Notes under the pieces: generated by a model | Database searches by the model: none | The model's input: the letters and a program-made list of their open reading frames with translations, nothing else | Told to the model about the DNA's origin: nothing | NCBI GenBank assembly: GCA_035532935.1 | Contig: DATKQE010000090.1 | Span: 73,081-137,080 of the forward strand | DNA length: 64,000 nt | Direction: 5' to 3' | Source of the DNA: DATJLY01 sp035532935 | Lineage (GTDB): Bacteria; Pseudomonadota; Alphaproteobacteria; ATCC43930; CGMCC-115725 | Shown here: one piece after another, positions 50,497-58,383 of the stretch | Position numbering within the stretch: position 1 is the first letter of the stretch | How the letters are laid out: each line of letters opens with the position of its first letter | Position numbers and translations under genes: made by a program

Positions 50497-51228
50497 CTAG
50501 CGTGCGAACGCCCGAAGCGTGGCGACGCCGGCACCCACCGCGAGTTGCGGCTCCGAGGGATACCGGACGCGCATGTCCCACTCGTTGCCGCTCACGCAGG
50601 CCCGCGTCTTGGCCATCACCATCCGCCACATTTCGCCGCGCCGCAGGTTGTCGAGGATGCAGTGGTCGAAGACCGTGTATTTGAGATTGGCATTGCATCC
50701 GAACGAGGGGCGGTCGTCGCGGGCGGCGGTCAGGATGACGCGGTTCGCGGCCGCGAGCGGCGGGCCCTCGGCAAAGATGCCCGAATAGCAGCCCGAGGCG
50801 ATCACCACGCTCGGCTGGCGGCCGCAGCCGCGGCCGAGCAGCACGTTGAGCGTGTGCGGGGACAGAAACGCGTTCGCCCGCCGGATGAACAGCCCGCGCC
50901 CCTCCGCGCCGTGCGACGTGACGAACACGAAGCAGCCATCGGCCGGGCCGGGATGGAGGTCGGCGAACGCCGCCTCGACGTTGGCGCGCGTCGCCGCGTC
51001 CCCGGCGTCGCCCGACGATTTGAGGACGGTGATGTCGCCAGACGGCACGCCGAAATCCTCGAGCTTGCGCGCCATGGCATCGACGGCGTCGTCGAAGGCG
51101 AGCTCGCGGTCGTCGCCGGCGATCAGCAGCGCCTTCCAGCCCGCCGGCTGGGGCGTTCCCGCGGCCCGCGCGGCCAGCGGCACGATGAGCGCCAGCGCGA
51201 GCGCCAGCGTGGCTAGAATCTTCCTCAC
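50497..51228 (-). CDS. Exported C13-family (legumain-like) cysteine peptidase
   Basis: A 243-residue protein with signal peptide (about 1-23, ending ARAAG) and a caspase-like fold of the peptidase C13 family. The catalytic dyad is His106 in VFVTSHGAEGRG and Cys147 in VIASGCYSGIF. The GTG at 51228 behind AGGAG gives a clean start; the longer open frame upstream is antisense to the SMP-30 gene. Bacterial C13 proteins are mostly uncharacterised; GPI transamidase and legumain are the eukaryotic relatives. It is divergent from the SMP-30 gene. Confidence 0.82.
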   Translation of the reverse strand: MRKILATLALALALIVPLAARAAGTPQPAGWKALLIAGDDRELAFDDAVDAMARKLEDFGVPSGDITVLKSSGDAGDAATRANVEAAFADLHPGPADGCFVFVTSHGAEGRGLFIRRANAFLSPHTLNVLLGRGCGRQPSVVIASGCYSGIFAEGPPLAAANRVILTAARDDRPSFGCNANLKYTVFDHCILDNLRRGEMWRMVMAKTRACVSGNEWDMRVRYPSEPQLAVGAGVATLRAFAR

Positions 51229-51354
51229 GACGCCAAGTCTCCTGGCACCATAATGCCAGATCGCCGCACCGACGGCCACCGCCGGCAGCGTGGCGTGACG
51301 GTCGATCCGGCCGCGGCCGGGCAGAAATCGGGGCGGGCGCCGAGGGAGGATGAA

Positions 51355-52275
51355 TTGCATCTGTTTCAGCCGCCGATCCGGGTCAAGACCGAGGTTCATT
51401 GCCGCCTGCCGGACCGCTTCCGCACCCGGCAGCGCACGGCGTGGTCGGACTCCAACCGGCTCGGCCAAGAGGTCGACTCTTTCCTCGCGGGACCGAGCTT
51501 CGACCGTGCCGGCAACCTTTACTTCGTCGACATCCCGTTCGGCCGCATCTTCCGCCTGACCCAAGCCGGCGCGTGCGACCTCGTCGCGCATTATGACGGC
51601 TGGCCCAACGGGCTCAAAATCCACCGCGACGGCCGCATCTTCATCGCCGACTACAAATGCGGCCTGGTCGTGCTCGACCCGGCGAGCGGCCGCACCGAGC
51701 CGCTCCTCGCCAGCCGCAACAGCGAGGGCTTCAAGGGCCTCAACGACCTCGTCTTCGCGGCGAACGGCGACTGCTACTTCACCGATCAGGGCCAGACCGG
51801 CATGCACGATCCGACCGGCCGCGTCTATCGGCTCGCGGCGTCGGGCCGGCTCGACTGCCTCATGGACAATATCCCGAGCCCCAACGGCATCGTGCTCAAC
51901 AATGCCGAGAACCGCCTGTTCGTCGCGGTGACGCGGCAGAACGCGGTGTGGCGGGCGCCGCTGATGCCGGACGGATCGGTCTCGAAGGTCGGCACCTTCC
52001 TCCAGCTCTCGGGCGGCCAGGCCGGGCCGGACGGGCTCGCCATCGATGTCGAGGACGGGCTTTACGTCTGCCATCTCGGCATCGGCGTGTGGCGCTTCGA
52101 CGCCAACGGCATCCCCACGCATCTCATCGAGGCCTGCGTCGGCCACCACATGACGAACCTCGCCTTCGGCGGGAGCGACGGGCGCCAGCTCTTCATCACC
52201 GAATCGGACACGGGCTCGATCCTGCGCTGCGAGGCGCCGGTCGCGGGCAAGCCGATGTTCGCGCACCACGGCTGA
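51355..52275 (+). CDS. SMP-30/gluconolactonase/LRE family protein
   Basis: A 306-residue six-bladed beta-propeller lactonase-like protein. Blade motifs with the calcium-binding residues are visible: GPSFDRAGNLYFVDIPFGRIFRL, GLNDLVFAANGDCYFTDQG, NIPSPNGIVLNNAENRLFVA and GPDGLAIDVEDGLYVCHLG (each quoted in part). The TTG at 51355, five bases after GGGAGG, is chosen as the start; the frame is open 34 codons further without a ribosome site. Likely hydrolyses a sugar or aromatic-pathway lactone. Confidence 0.8.
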   Translation: MHLFQPPIRVKTEVHCRLPDRFRTRQRTAWSDSNRLGQEVDSFLAGPSFDRAGNLYFVDIPFGRIFRLTQAGACDLVAHYDGWPNGLKIHRDGRIFIADYKCGLVVLDPASGRTEPLLASRNSEGFKGLNDLVFAANGDCYFTDQGQTGMHDPTGRVYRLAASGRLDCLMDNIPSPNGIVLNNAENRLFVAVTRQNAVWRAPLMPDGSVSKVGTFLQLSGGQAGPDGLAIDVEDGLYVCHLGIGVWRFDANGIPTHLIEACVGHHMTNLAFGGSDGRQLFITESDTGSILRCEAPVAGKPMFAHHG

Positions 52276-52298
52276 CGCCGCAGCGGCGCCGGCCCGCG

Positions 52299-53315
52299 CT
52301 ATTGCGCCGCGACATCGCGCGGCGCCTCGTGCTCGACGAGGCGCTCGACCATGCGGCGGGCCTGGACGCCGCCCCAGTCGCCGTGCACGTTGACGGTCGG
52401 CGCGCCGGGAGCCAGATCGATCGAGGCCTGTTGCGCCTCGAGCATGTCCTTGTCCTCGTTGAACGCCTTGATCACCTCGCGCCGGTAGAACTCGGTAACG
52501 TTCGCGTCGGCGATGTCGAAGTCGCGCGCGGCGACCCAGAAATAATGGCTGCTGTGTTCGCTCTCGGGCGTGATCGCGTTGAGCACCATGACATGCAAGG
52601 TGCGCGGATGGGCCGTCGCGCGCTCGGTCCAGGTGATGAGGATGGTGATAGCGGACGGCGGATGGAACGTGATCGCCTTGGTCATGTCCACGCGCGCGCC
52701 GACGCCGAGGCGTTGCATGTGCGGCGGGCTCGGGATGTCCTTGGCCGTACGCACCACCCGCACGGTGGCGTCGCCGCGGTCATGCTCGAGCGACGCCTTG
52801 GTGTCGTCGCTGCCGATCGTGCCGCTATGCACGAAGGCGACGTGCGAGAGATCGATCAGATTCTCGACCAGCAGCAGGTAGTTCGCGCCGACCGGGAGGT
52901 AGGCGCTCGGCGCGGCCCAGGCCGGATCGTCGTTATGGTGAAAATCGGGAATGAGTGCCGGATCGGCCTTTTCCCGCTCGCCCATCCAGATCCAGACGAA
53001 GCGGTGCCGCTCGACCAGCGGATAGCTGCGCACGCCGCCGATGCCGACCGGCGGCCGGTCGTAGCCCGGCACGCCGATGCAGGTGCCGGTCGCGTCGAAG
53101 GTGAAGCCGTGATAGCCGCATTGCACCGCGTCGCCCACCAGCCGGCCCTTGTGCAGCGGCGCGCGGCGGTGGCAGCAGCGGTCCTCGAGCGCGACCGCCG
53201 TGCCGTCCTCCTTGCGGTAGAACACCACCGGCTCGCCGAGGACGATGCGGCCCAGGGGCGCGCGGCCGAGCTCGGCCGCTTCCGCCGCGACATACCAGCA
53301 GTTCCGGAGAAACAT
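52299..53315 (-). CDS. Rieske oxygenase, vanillate O-demethylase (VanA)-like
   Basis: A 338-residue terminal oxygenase of the VanA/toluenesulfonate monooxygenase group. Rieske ligands are Cys47, His49 (CCHRRAPL) and Cys66, His69 (CGYHG); the iron site is N152-xx-D155-xx-H158-x4-H163 (NLIDLSHVAFVH). It begins MFLRNCWYVAA, typical of this group. The partner reductase (VanB) is not nearby. Demethylation of a methoxylated aromatic acid or similar monooxygenation is expected; the substrate is unknown. Confidence 0.87.
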   Translation of the reverse strand: MFLRNCWYVAAEAAELGRAPLGRIVLGEPVVFYRKEDGTAVALEDRCCHRRAPLHKGRLVGDAVQCGYHGFTFDATGTCIGVPGYDRPPVGIGGVRSYPLVERHRFVWIWMGEREKADPALIPDFHHNDDPAWAAPSAYLPVGANYLLLVENLIDLSHVAFVHSGTIGSDDTKASLEHDRGDATVRVVRTAKDIPSPPHMQRLGVGARVDMTKAITFHPPSAITILITWTERATAHPRTLHVMVLNAITPESEHSSHYFWVAARDFDIADANVTEFYRREVIKAFNEDKDMLEAQQASIDLAPGAPTVNVHGDWGGVQARRMVERLVEHEAPRDVAAQ

Positions 53316-53464
53316 CGGGCGGTACCTCCCGCACCGATTTAACACCGCGCCGGCGGCCGCGTCCACTCGGCGCGGCTTTACCGCCGCCCGCGGCTCCTGT
53401 ACCAATTCGCGTGCGCCCGTTGCCGCAGCCGCGCCATCGGCGGCACGGCACGAGGGAGGCCGGA

Positions 53465-55165
53465 ATGCCCCACGAGATGGTCCTGGACAAGAATGTCGGC
53501 GTGACGATGCGCGACGGCGCGGTGCTCCGCGCCAACGTGTTCCGGCCGAAGGAACCGGGCCGCTACCCCGTCATCATGACGTTCGGGCCCTATGGCAAGG
53601 ACGTGCATCTGAGCGAGTTCCAGCCGGCGGCGTGGCAGGTGGTGAAGAACCGCTATCCGCAAATCCTGCAACAGTCCTCGTGCAAGTATCTCGTCTTCGA
53701 GACGCCCGACCCCGAGCTGTGGGTGCCGCATGGCTATGTCGTGGTCAAGGTCGACTCGCGCGGTGCCGGCAAGTCGCCGGGCAAGCTCGACGTCAATTCC
53801 CCGGCCGAGTTCCGCGACTTCTATGACGCCATCCAGTGGGCCGGCACGGCGCCCTGGAGCAGCGGCAAGATCGGGCTTCTCGGCATCTCCTATTATGCCG
53901 CCGGGCAATGGGCGATCGCGGCGCAGCGGCCGCCTCATCTTGCCGCGCTGCTGCCGTGGCAAGGCACCTATGATTTCTTCCGCGACCGGACGCGCTCCGA
54001 CGGCATCTTCTCGGCCGGCTTCCTCGCGCGGTGGTGGGCGCGCAGCGTGCTCGGCGACCAGTACGGCAATCCCGACAGCCCCTTCCACGACATCGACACC
54101 GGCGAACGCAACACCGGCCCGGCCAGCCTCGCGCCCGCGGCGCTCGCGGCCAATCGCGAGGACTACATCGCCAATGTTCTCGCCCACCCGGTCCTCGACG
54201 ACTGGTATCGCGCGCGCATCCCGGACCTCGAGACGATCGAGCTGCCGACGCTCGCGGTCGCCAATTGGGGCGGGCTCGCGCTCCATCTGCGCGGCACGAT
54301 CGCGGGCTGGATGGGCATCAAATCGCGCGAGAAATGGCTCAAGGTGCAGTCGGGCCCCTATTTCATCACCTTCCTTCTGCCCGAGACCATCCTCATGCAG
54401 CGGCGCTTCTTCGACCGCTACCTCAAGGACATCGACAACGGCTGGGAGCGCGAGCCGCGGGTCGAGGTCGAGCTTCGCGCCGCCGACGACACGGTGAAGC
54501 GCACCGTCATCGCGACCGACTGGCCCCTGCCGCAGACGCAATGGACGCGGCTCCATCTCGACGCCGCGGCGCGGACGCTGGCGCCCGACGCGCCCACGGA
54601 GGCGGCAAGCGCGAGCTATCCGGCGCTGAGCGCGGGCGTGACCTTCACGACCGCGCCGATGGAGCGCGACGTCGAGATCGCCGGTCCGGTCAAGCTCAGG
54701 CTCGACGTCTCATCGACCACCGACGACATGGACATGTTCGCGACGCTGCGCGCGTTCGACCCCCAGGGCAAGGAGGTCGTGTTCTTCAGCTCGACCGCGC
54801 CCAAGGCGCCGGTATCGCAGGGCTGGCTGCGCGTGTCGCAGCGCAAGCTCGATCCGGCGCGGACCACGGCGTACCGGCCCTATCACACGCACGGCGAAAG
54901 CGAGGCCCTGACCCCCGGCACGATCTACGCGATCGAGGTCGAGATCTGGCCGACCAGCCTCGCGCTGCCCCAGGGCTATCGCCTTGCCCTTACGCTCCAG
55001 GGCCAGGATTTCGACCGGCCCGGCGAGCCGCGCGAGACCGGGACCGGCTGGTTCACGCATGACGATCCGCGCGACCGCCCGCCGGCGCGCTTCGCCGGAA
55101 CCAACACGGTGCATACCGGCCCGGGGCGCGAGGCCTATCTGCTGCTGCCGGTGATCCCGGCATGA
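53465..55165 (+). CDS. CocE/NonD family hydrolase
   Basis: A 566-residue alpha/beta hydrolase of the X-Pro dipeptidyl-peptidase S15/cocaine-esterase group. The nucleophile Ser is in GLLGISYYAAGQ, preceded by VVVKVDSRGAGKSPG (oxyanion region); the C-terminal third is a jelly-roll domain (KLRLDVSSTTDDMDMFATLR region). No signal peptide. GGGAGG precedes the ATG. It opens a four-gene operon with TauD-like and two cupin genes, where it may release an acid from an ester or amide for further oxidation. Confidence 0.85.
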   Translation: MPHEMVLDKNVGVTMRDGAVLRANVFRPKEPGRYPVIMTFGPYGKDVHLSEFQPAAWQVVKNRYPQILQQSSCKYLVFETPDPELWVPHGYVVVKVDSRGAGKSPGKLDVNSPAEFRDFYDAIQWAGTAPWSSGKIGLLGISYYAAGQWAIAAQRPPHLAALLPWQGTYDFFRDRTRSDGIFSAGFLARWWARSVLGDQYGNPDSPFHDIDTGERNTGPASLAPAALAANREDYIANVLAHPVLDDWYRARIPDLETIELPTLAVANWGGLALHLRGTIAGWMGIKSREKWLKVQSGPYFITFLLPETILMQRRFFDRYLKDIDNGWEREPRVEVELRAADDTVKRTVIATDWPLPQTQWTRLHLDAAARTLAPDAPTEAASASYPALSAGVTFTTAPMERDVEIAGPVKLRLDVSSTTDDMDMFATLRAFDPQGKEVVFFSSTAPKAPVSQGWLRVSQRKLDPARTTAYRPYHTHGESEALTPGTIYAIEVEIWPTSLALPQGYRLALTLQGQDFDRPGEPRETGTGWFTHDDPRDRPPARFAGTNTVHTGPGREAYLLLPVIPA

Positions 55166-55229
55166 ACCGCGGGTTTGCGGCGCACGCGCGGGCTGTGGCA
55201 CAATCGGCGCGAAACCGCGGAGCCGGGCG

Positions 55230-56072
55230 ATGGAAGGATTGAGCGCACCGTTGACGGTCACGAAGCTCGCGCCGGCGATCGGCGCCGAGGTCGCGGGCGT
55301 CGATCTCGGCCGTCCGCTCGACGCGCCGACGGTCGCGACGCTGCGCCGCGCCTGGCACGATCATGCGGTGCTGCTGGTGCGCGGCCAGTCGCTGAGCGAG
55401 GCCGACCAGGTCCGCTACGGCGAATATTTCGGCGTGCTCGGCACGGCGCTGTCCGAGAGCCGCCTCGTGCCGGCGCATCCATCGGTGATGTTCGTCTCCA
55501 ATATCCGCCAGGACGGCAAGCTCATCGGCCGGCTGCCGGACGGCGAGATGTTCTTCCACTCCGACCAGTGCTATCTCGCGGCGCCGCCCGCCGGCACGAT
55601 GCTCTATGGCATCGAACTGCCGTCGAGCGGCGGGAACACGCTCTTCGCCAGCGCCTATGCCGCCTATGACGCGCTGCCGGCGGCGATGAAAGCGCGGCTC
55701 GAAGGGCTGCAGGCGCTCAACGCCTACGACCTCAAGAACAGCGCGACCAGGCGCGGCGCGATCCCGCCGGATGCCCCGCGCCATGTCCACCCGGTGGTAC
55801 GGACCCATCCTGCGACCGGGCGCAAGGCGCTTTATGTGAACCGGCTGATGACGCAGCACATCGTCGGCATGGACACGGCCGCGAGCGAAGCGCTCCTCGC
55901 CGAACTCTTCGACCATCAGGAGCAACGGCCATTCGTCTACGAGCACGTGTGGCGCGTGGGCGATGTCATTCTCTGGGACAACCGCTGCGCGCTCCATGCC
56001 CGCACGGATTTCGACCCGGGCGAGCGCCGCCTGCTGCGCCGCATCACCGTGCTCGCCGAGCCTGCGGACTGA
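55230..56072 (+). CDS. TauD/TfdA-family Fe(II)/2-oxoglutarate dioxygenase
   Basis: A 280-residue double-stranded beta-helix oxygenase. The facial triad is His110, Asp112 (MFFHSDQCY) and His256 (DNRCALHARTD); the 2-oxoglutarate-binding Arg follows about 11 residues later in GERRLLRR. The iron site is complete. TauD-type enzymes cleave taurine, phenoxyacetates, alkyl sulfates or hydroxylate small acids; context with a CocE hydrolase and cupins does not settle the substrate. It starts 64 bases after the hydrolase gene. Confidence 0.86.
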   Translation: MEGLSAPLTVTKLAPAIGAEVAGVDLGRPLDAPTVATLRRAWHDHAVLLVRGQSLSEADQVRYGEYFGVLGTALSESRLVPAHPSVMFVSNIRQDGKLIGRLPDGEMFFHSDQCYLAAPPAGTMLYGIELPSSGGNTLFASAYAAYDALPAAMKARLEGLQALNAYDLKNSATRRGAIPPDAPRHVHPVVRTHPATGRKALYVNRLMTQHIVGMDTAASEALLAELFDHQEQRPFVYEHVWRVGDVILWDNRCALHARTDFDPGERRLLRRITVLAEPAD

Positions 56073-56097
56073 CGCGCATGAAAGACTGGAGGAGACC

Positions 56098-56823
56098 ATG
56101 ACGGGGTTCTACGACCAGAAGCCCGGCGCCAAGAAGCCCCGCGCCAGGAAGGGCGCAGCTTCGCCGCCGCCGGACGACGAGCCCGCGCGGCTCCTGCCCG
56201 ACCACATCCATCCGCACGATCACGCGCACGGCCATGACCACGACCACGACCACGACGAAGCCGAAGGCCCGGCCGGCCTCGGCCACAACCGCGCGCAGAA
56301 AGTCGTGTGGGAGCGATGGCAGAAGAAGCGCACGTTCGTGCGCGCGCTCGAGGGAACCTATGGCAACCTGACCAAGAGCCTGCTCGAACAGCCGCGCGTC
56401 TATTCCTCGCGCAACGTGCCGTGGAAGGGCGGCCCGCAGCTCTACGGCAAGCACGTGATCAGCCCGCAATCGGCCGCCGTCACCCAGTCGATCGAGACCC
56501 ACATCGAGGTCTACGCGCCGGGCGCCTATGGCCAGAAGCACGGCCACCTGAACAGCGCGGTCTTCTACATCCTCAAGGGCCGCGGCCACGACGTCCATGA
56601 CGGGCGCCGCATCGATTGGAGCGCCGGCGACATCATGTTCGTCGAGAACGGCTGCGTGCATCAGCATTTCAACGACGACCCCGACAACGAGGCGATCCTT
56701 CTGGTGTTCAAGGCCAAGCCGCTCTTCCTGTTCATGCACCTCTTGTACCAGAAGATCGTGTCGTATCCGCCGGAGACGCTGCCCGAGGGTCACGAGGACT
56801 ATCGGCCGCCGACGGATCTCTGA
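56098..56823 (+). CDS. Cupin protein with His-rich N-terminal tail, gentisate-dioxygenase-like metal site
   Basis: A 241-residue single cupin. The tail at residues 36-52 has nine His alternating with Asp, Pro and Ala, a probable metal-binding stretch. The cupin motif 1 is KHGHLNSAVFYILKG (His148, His150) with Ala154 where the usual Glu would be, as in gentisate 1,2-dioxygenases; motif 2 is GDIMFVENGCVHQHF (His188/His190). Three-His cupins of this sort are often oxygenases. GGAGGAGACC precedes the ATG. Third gene of the operon. Confidence 0.75.
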   Translation: MTGFYDQKPGAKKPRARKGAASPPPDDEPARLLPDHIHPHDHAHGHDHDHDHDEAEGPAGLGHNRAQKVVWERWQKKRTFVRALEGTYGNLTKSLLEQPRVYSSRNVPWKGGPQLYGKHVISPQSAAVTQSIETHIEVYAPGAYGQKHGHLNSAVFYILKGRGHDVHDGRRIDWSAGDIMFVENGCVHQHFNDDPDNEAILLVFKAKPLFLFMHLLYQKIVSYPPETLPEGHEDYRPPTDL

Positions 56824-56837
56824 GCGGAGCCGCGCCT

Positions 56838-57398
56838 ATGGAGACGCCGATGCAAGCCCCCGACGAACGCGACGTCGCCCATCAGGGCGACAAGATCTGT
56901 CACTTTCGCGCCGAAGACATCGAGAAATCCGCGGAATTCCGCCGCCTTTACGCCGCCGCCACCAATGTCGTGACCGCGGCCGAGCAGCCCTTCGAGCGTT
57001 CGCCCGACGGCCTCATCAAGCATCTCGTCAACCCGCGCATGAACACGCGGGAATGCTGCGTCGACGCCTATATGCAGTTCCTGCCGCCGGGCGGCCGTTC
57101 GGGCCGGCACCGCCACATGTGGGAGGAGATCATCTTCGTCGTCGAGGGCGCGGGCTACGATCTCCACTGGGATCTGAAATTCGACTGCGTCGACCAGTAC
57201 GACTGGGACTGGGAGAGCGAGGCGAAGCGCTTCATGTGGCAGCGCGGCGACTTCATCTATGTCCCACCCTTCTCCATCCACCAGCATTTCAACGCCGTCG
57301 CCGACAGCGAGGCGCGCCTCATCGTCATCAGCAACCGCATCGTCAAGGCGATGGGATTCGACTGGCTCGATCAGCTCGAGAACGCGCCGGGATTCTGA
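56838..57398 (+). CDS. Cupin protein with 3-His/1-Glu metal site
   Basis: A 186-residue single cupin 14 bases after the first one. Motif 1 is GRHRHMWEEIIFVVEG with His91, His93 and Glu97; motif 2 is GDFIYVPPFSIHQHFN (His148/His150). The HQHFN end is shared with its neighbour, so they are probably related halves that work together like the two domains of a bicupin. A long acidic/aromatic insertion (DQYDWDWESEAK) lies between the motifs. Function unknown. Confidence 0.75.
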   Translation: METPMQAPDERDVAHQGDKICHFRAEDIEKSAEFRRLYAAATNVVTAAEQPFERSPDGLIKHLVNPRMNTRECCVDAYMQFLPPGGRSGRHRHMWEEIIFVVEGAGYDLHWDLKFDCVDQYDWDWESEAKRFMWQRGDFIYVPPFSIHQHFNAVADSEARLIVISNRIVKAMGFDWLDQLENAPGF

Positions 57399-57413
57399 CG
57401 GCGGAAGCGCCCC

Positions 57414-57440
57414 GGCGACGGCTTCGCCGCGCGCGTCGCC
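57414..57440. terminator. GC hairpin between convergent operons
   Basis: GGCGACG (57414-57420) pairs with CGTCGCC (57434-57440), with a second inner pairing GGC-TTC-GCC. It lies between the cupin operon and the convergent haem-oxygenase-fold gene. No U run follows on either strand, so its role in termination is tentative. Confidence 0.35.
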
Positions 57441-57447
57441 GCCTGCG

Positions 57448-58245
57448 CTACACGTAGACCGGCTTTTCGCCGCGGTCCAAGGCGTCGCCGGCTTCGGCGA
57501 TGCCGTCCAGATACCGCTCCCAGACCAGAAGATTGAGGCGGCAGGCCGCCACGACCTGATCGGCGACGCCGAGCCGGTCGGCCTGTTCGGCGATCGTTTT
57601 CCAGCCGAGATCGGAGTGGACGATGTCGGCCTCCTCGTGCAGCTCGAAGAAATCGAGATCGTCGCCCTTGAGGCCGAACAGCTTGCCCCAGCGTTGGCGC
57701 TCGAGGCCAAACCAGCCGAGCTTCTTCATCGGCCCGTCGCCATAGCCGGGGACGTTGACGCGCTCGGCGCAGGTATTGGCGATGAGGCCCTCGAGCCAGT
57801 GGCGGTTCGACATCAACGCCTCCCAGGCGAGCCAGCAAAGCTGCGTCGATACCAGGAGCGGAGCCGCGGTGATGGCCTTGCGCTTGAGGCCGATGCGGAC
57901 GCCGAGCTCCTCGAGAATCGCCCAATGCGGCCGGCCGCCGCCATGCTCGTGATCGGCGATGATCTCTTCGCTGCAGGCGCCGATGATGCGCAGCCGAATG
58001 GCCCAGTCGGGACAGTTGGTCGCGACGCGGAGCTTCAGCACCGAGTTGCGCTGGCGCGTATTCTGACGGTGCTGCATCACGAACATGGAGGCGCGGCCCT
58101 TGGTCACGGGCTCGTGGAAGAGTCGCGTGCGGCGCACATAGTCATCGACCTCGGCGTCGAGCCGCCGCACCACCGAGCCGGCGGAGCGCCGCGCGCCGCC
58201 GGCCGATTTGCGCATCGCCGTCGCCTTGAGAAGCCGCCGCGCCAT
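57448..58245 (-). CDS. Haem-oxygenase-fold (TenA/PqqC/HDO-like) putative di-iron protein
   Basis: A 265-residue, mostly helical protein. Candidate metal ligands cluster in CSEEIIADHEHGGGRPHW (Glu94, His99/His101) and ELHEEADIVHSDLGW (His203, Glu205/Asp207, His210), arranged as in iron-containing redox enzymes of the haem-oxygenase-like di-iron oxidase group. The first 25 residues are basic and probably disordered. It converges on the cupin operon and diverges from ubiD. Reaction unknown. Confidence 0.65.
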   Translation of the reverse strand: MARRLLKATAMRKSAGGARRSAGSVVRRLDAEVDDYVRRTRLFHEPVTKGRASMFVMQHRQNTRQRNSVLKLRVATNCPDWAIRLRIIGACSEEIIADHEHGGGRPHWAILEELGVRIGLKRKAITAAPLLVSTQLCWLAWEALMSNRHWLEGLIANTCAERVNVPGYGDGPMKKLGWFGLERQRWGKLFGLKGDDLDFFELHEEADIVHSDLGWKTIAEQADRLGVADQVVAACRLNLLVWERYLDGIAEAGDALDRGEKPVYV

Positions 58246-58383
58246 CGTCGTCCCTCCCGCCTTTGCCGTGCTGCACCAAGCTAGCCCGATCGGTCATCGT
58301 TCGCCAGCCCCTGGCTCGTTGCCGGTGAGGGCTTCCCCTCGCGACGGCGACGGCATAATTTCGGCCGAGCCTCGGAGGTCGCC

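Noticed and set aside
47183..50500. 1105-codon open frame on the plus strand
   Set aside because: It is antisense to hyuA and the ABC ATPase gene, has the Arg/Asp/Gly/His-rich composition of a GC-rich shadow frame and no family features.
56199..56265. Repetitive CAC/GAC codons looking like a DNA repeat
   Set aside because: They encode the His/Asp tail of the cupin in frame; there is no repeat array or CRISPR-like spacing.
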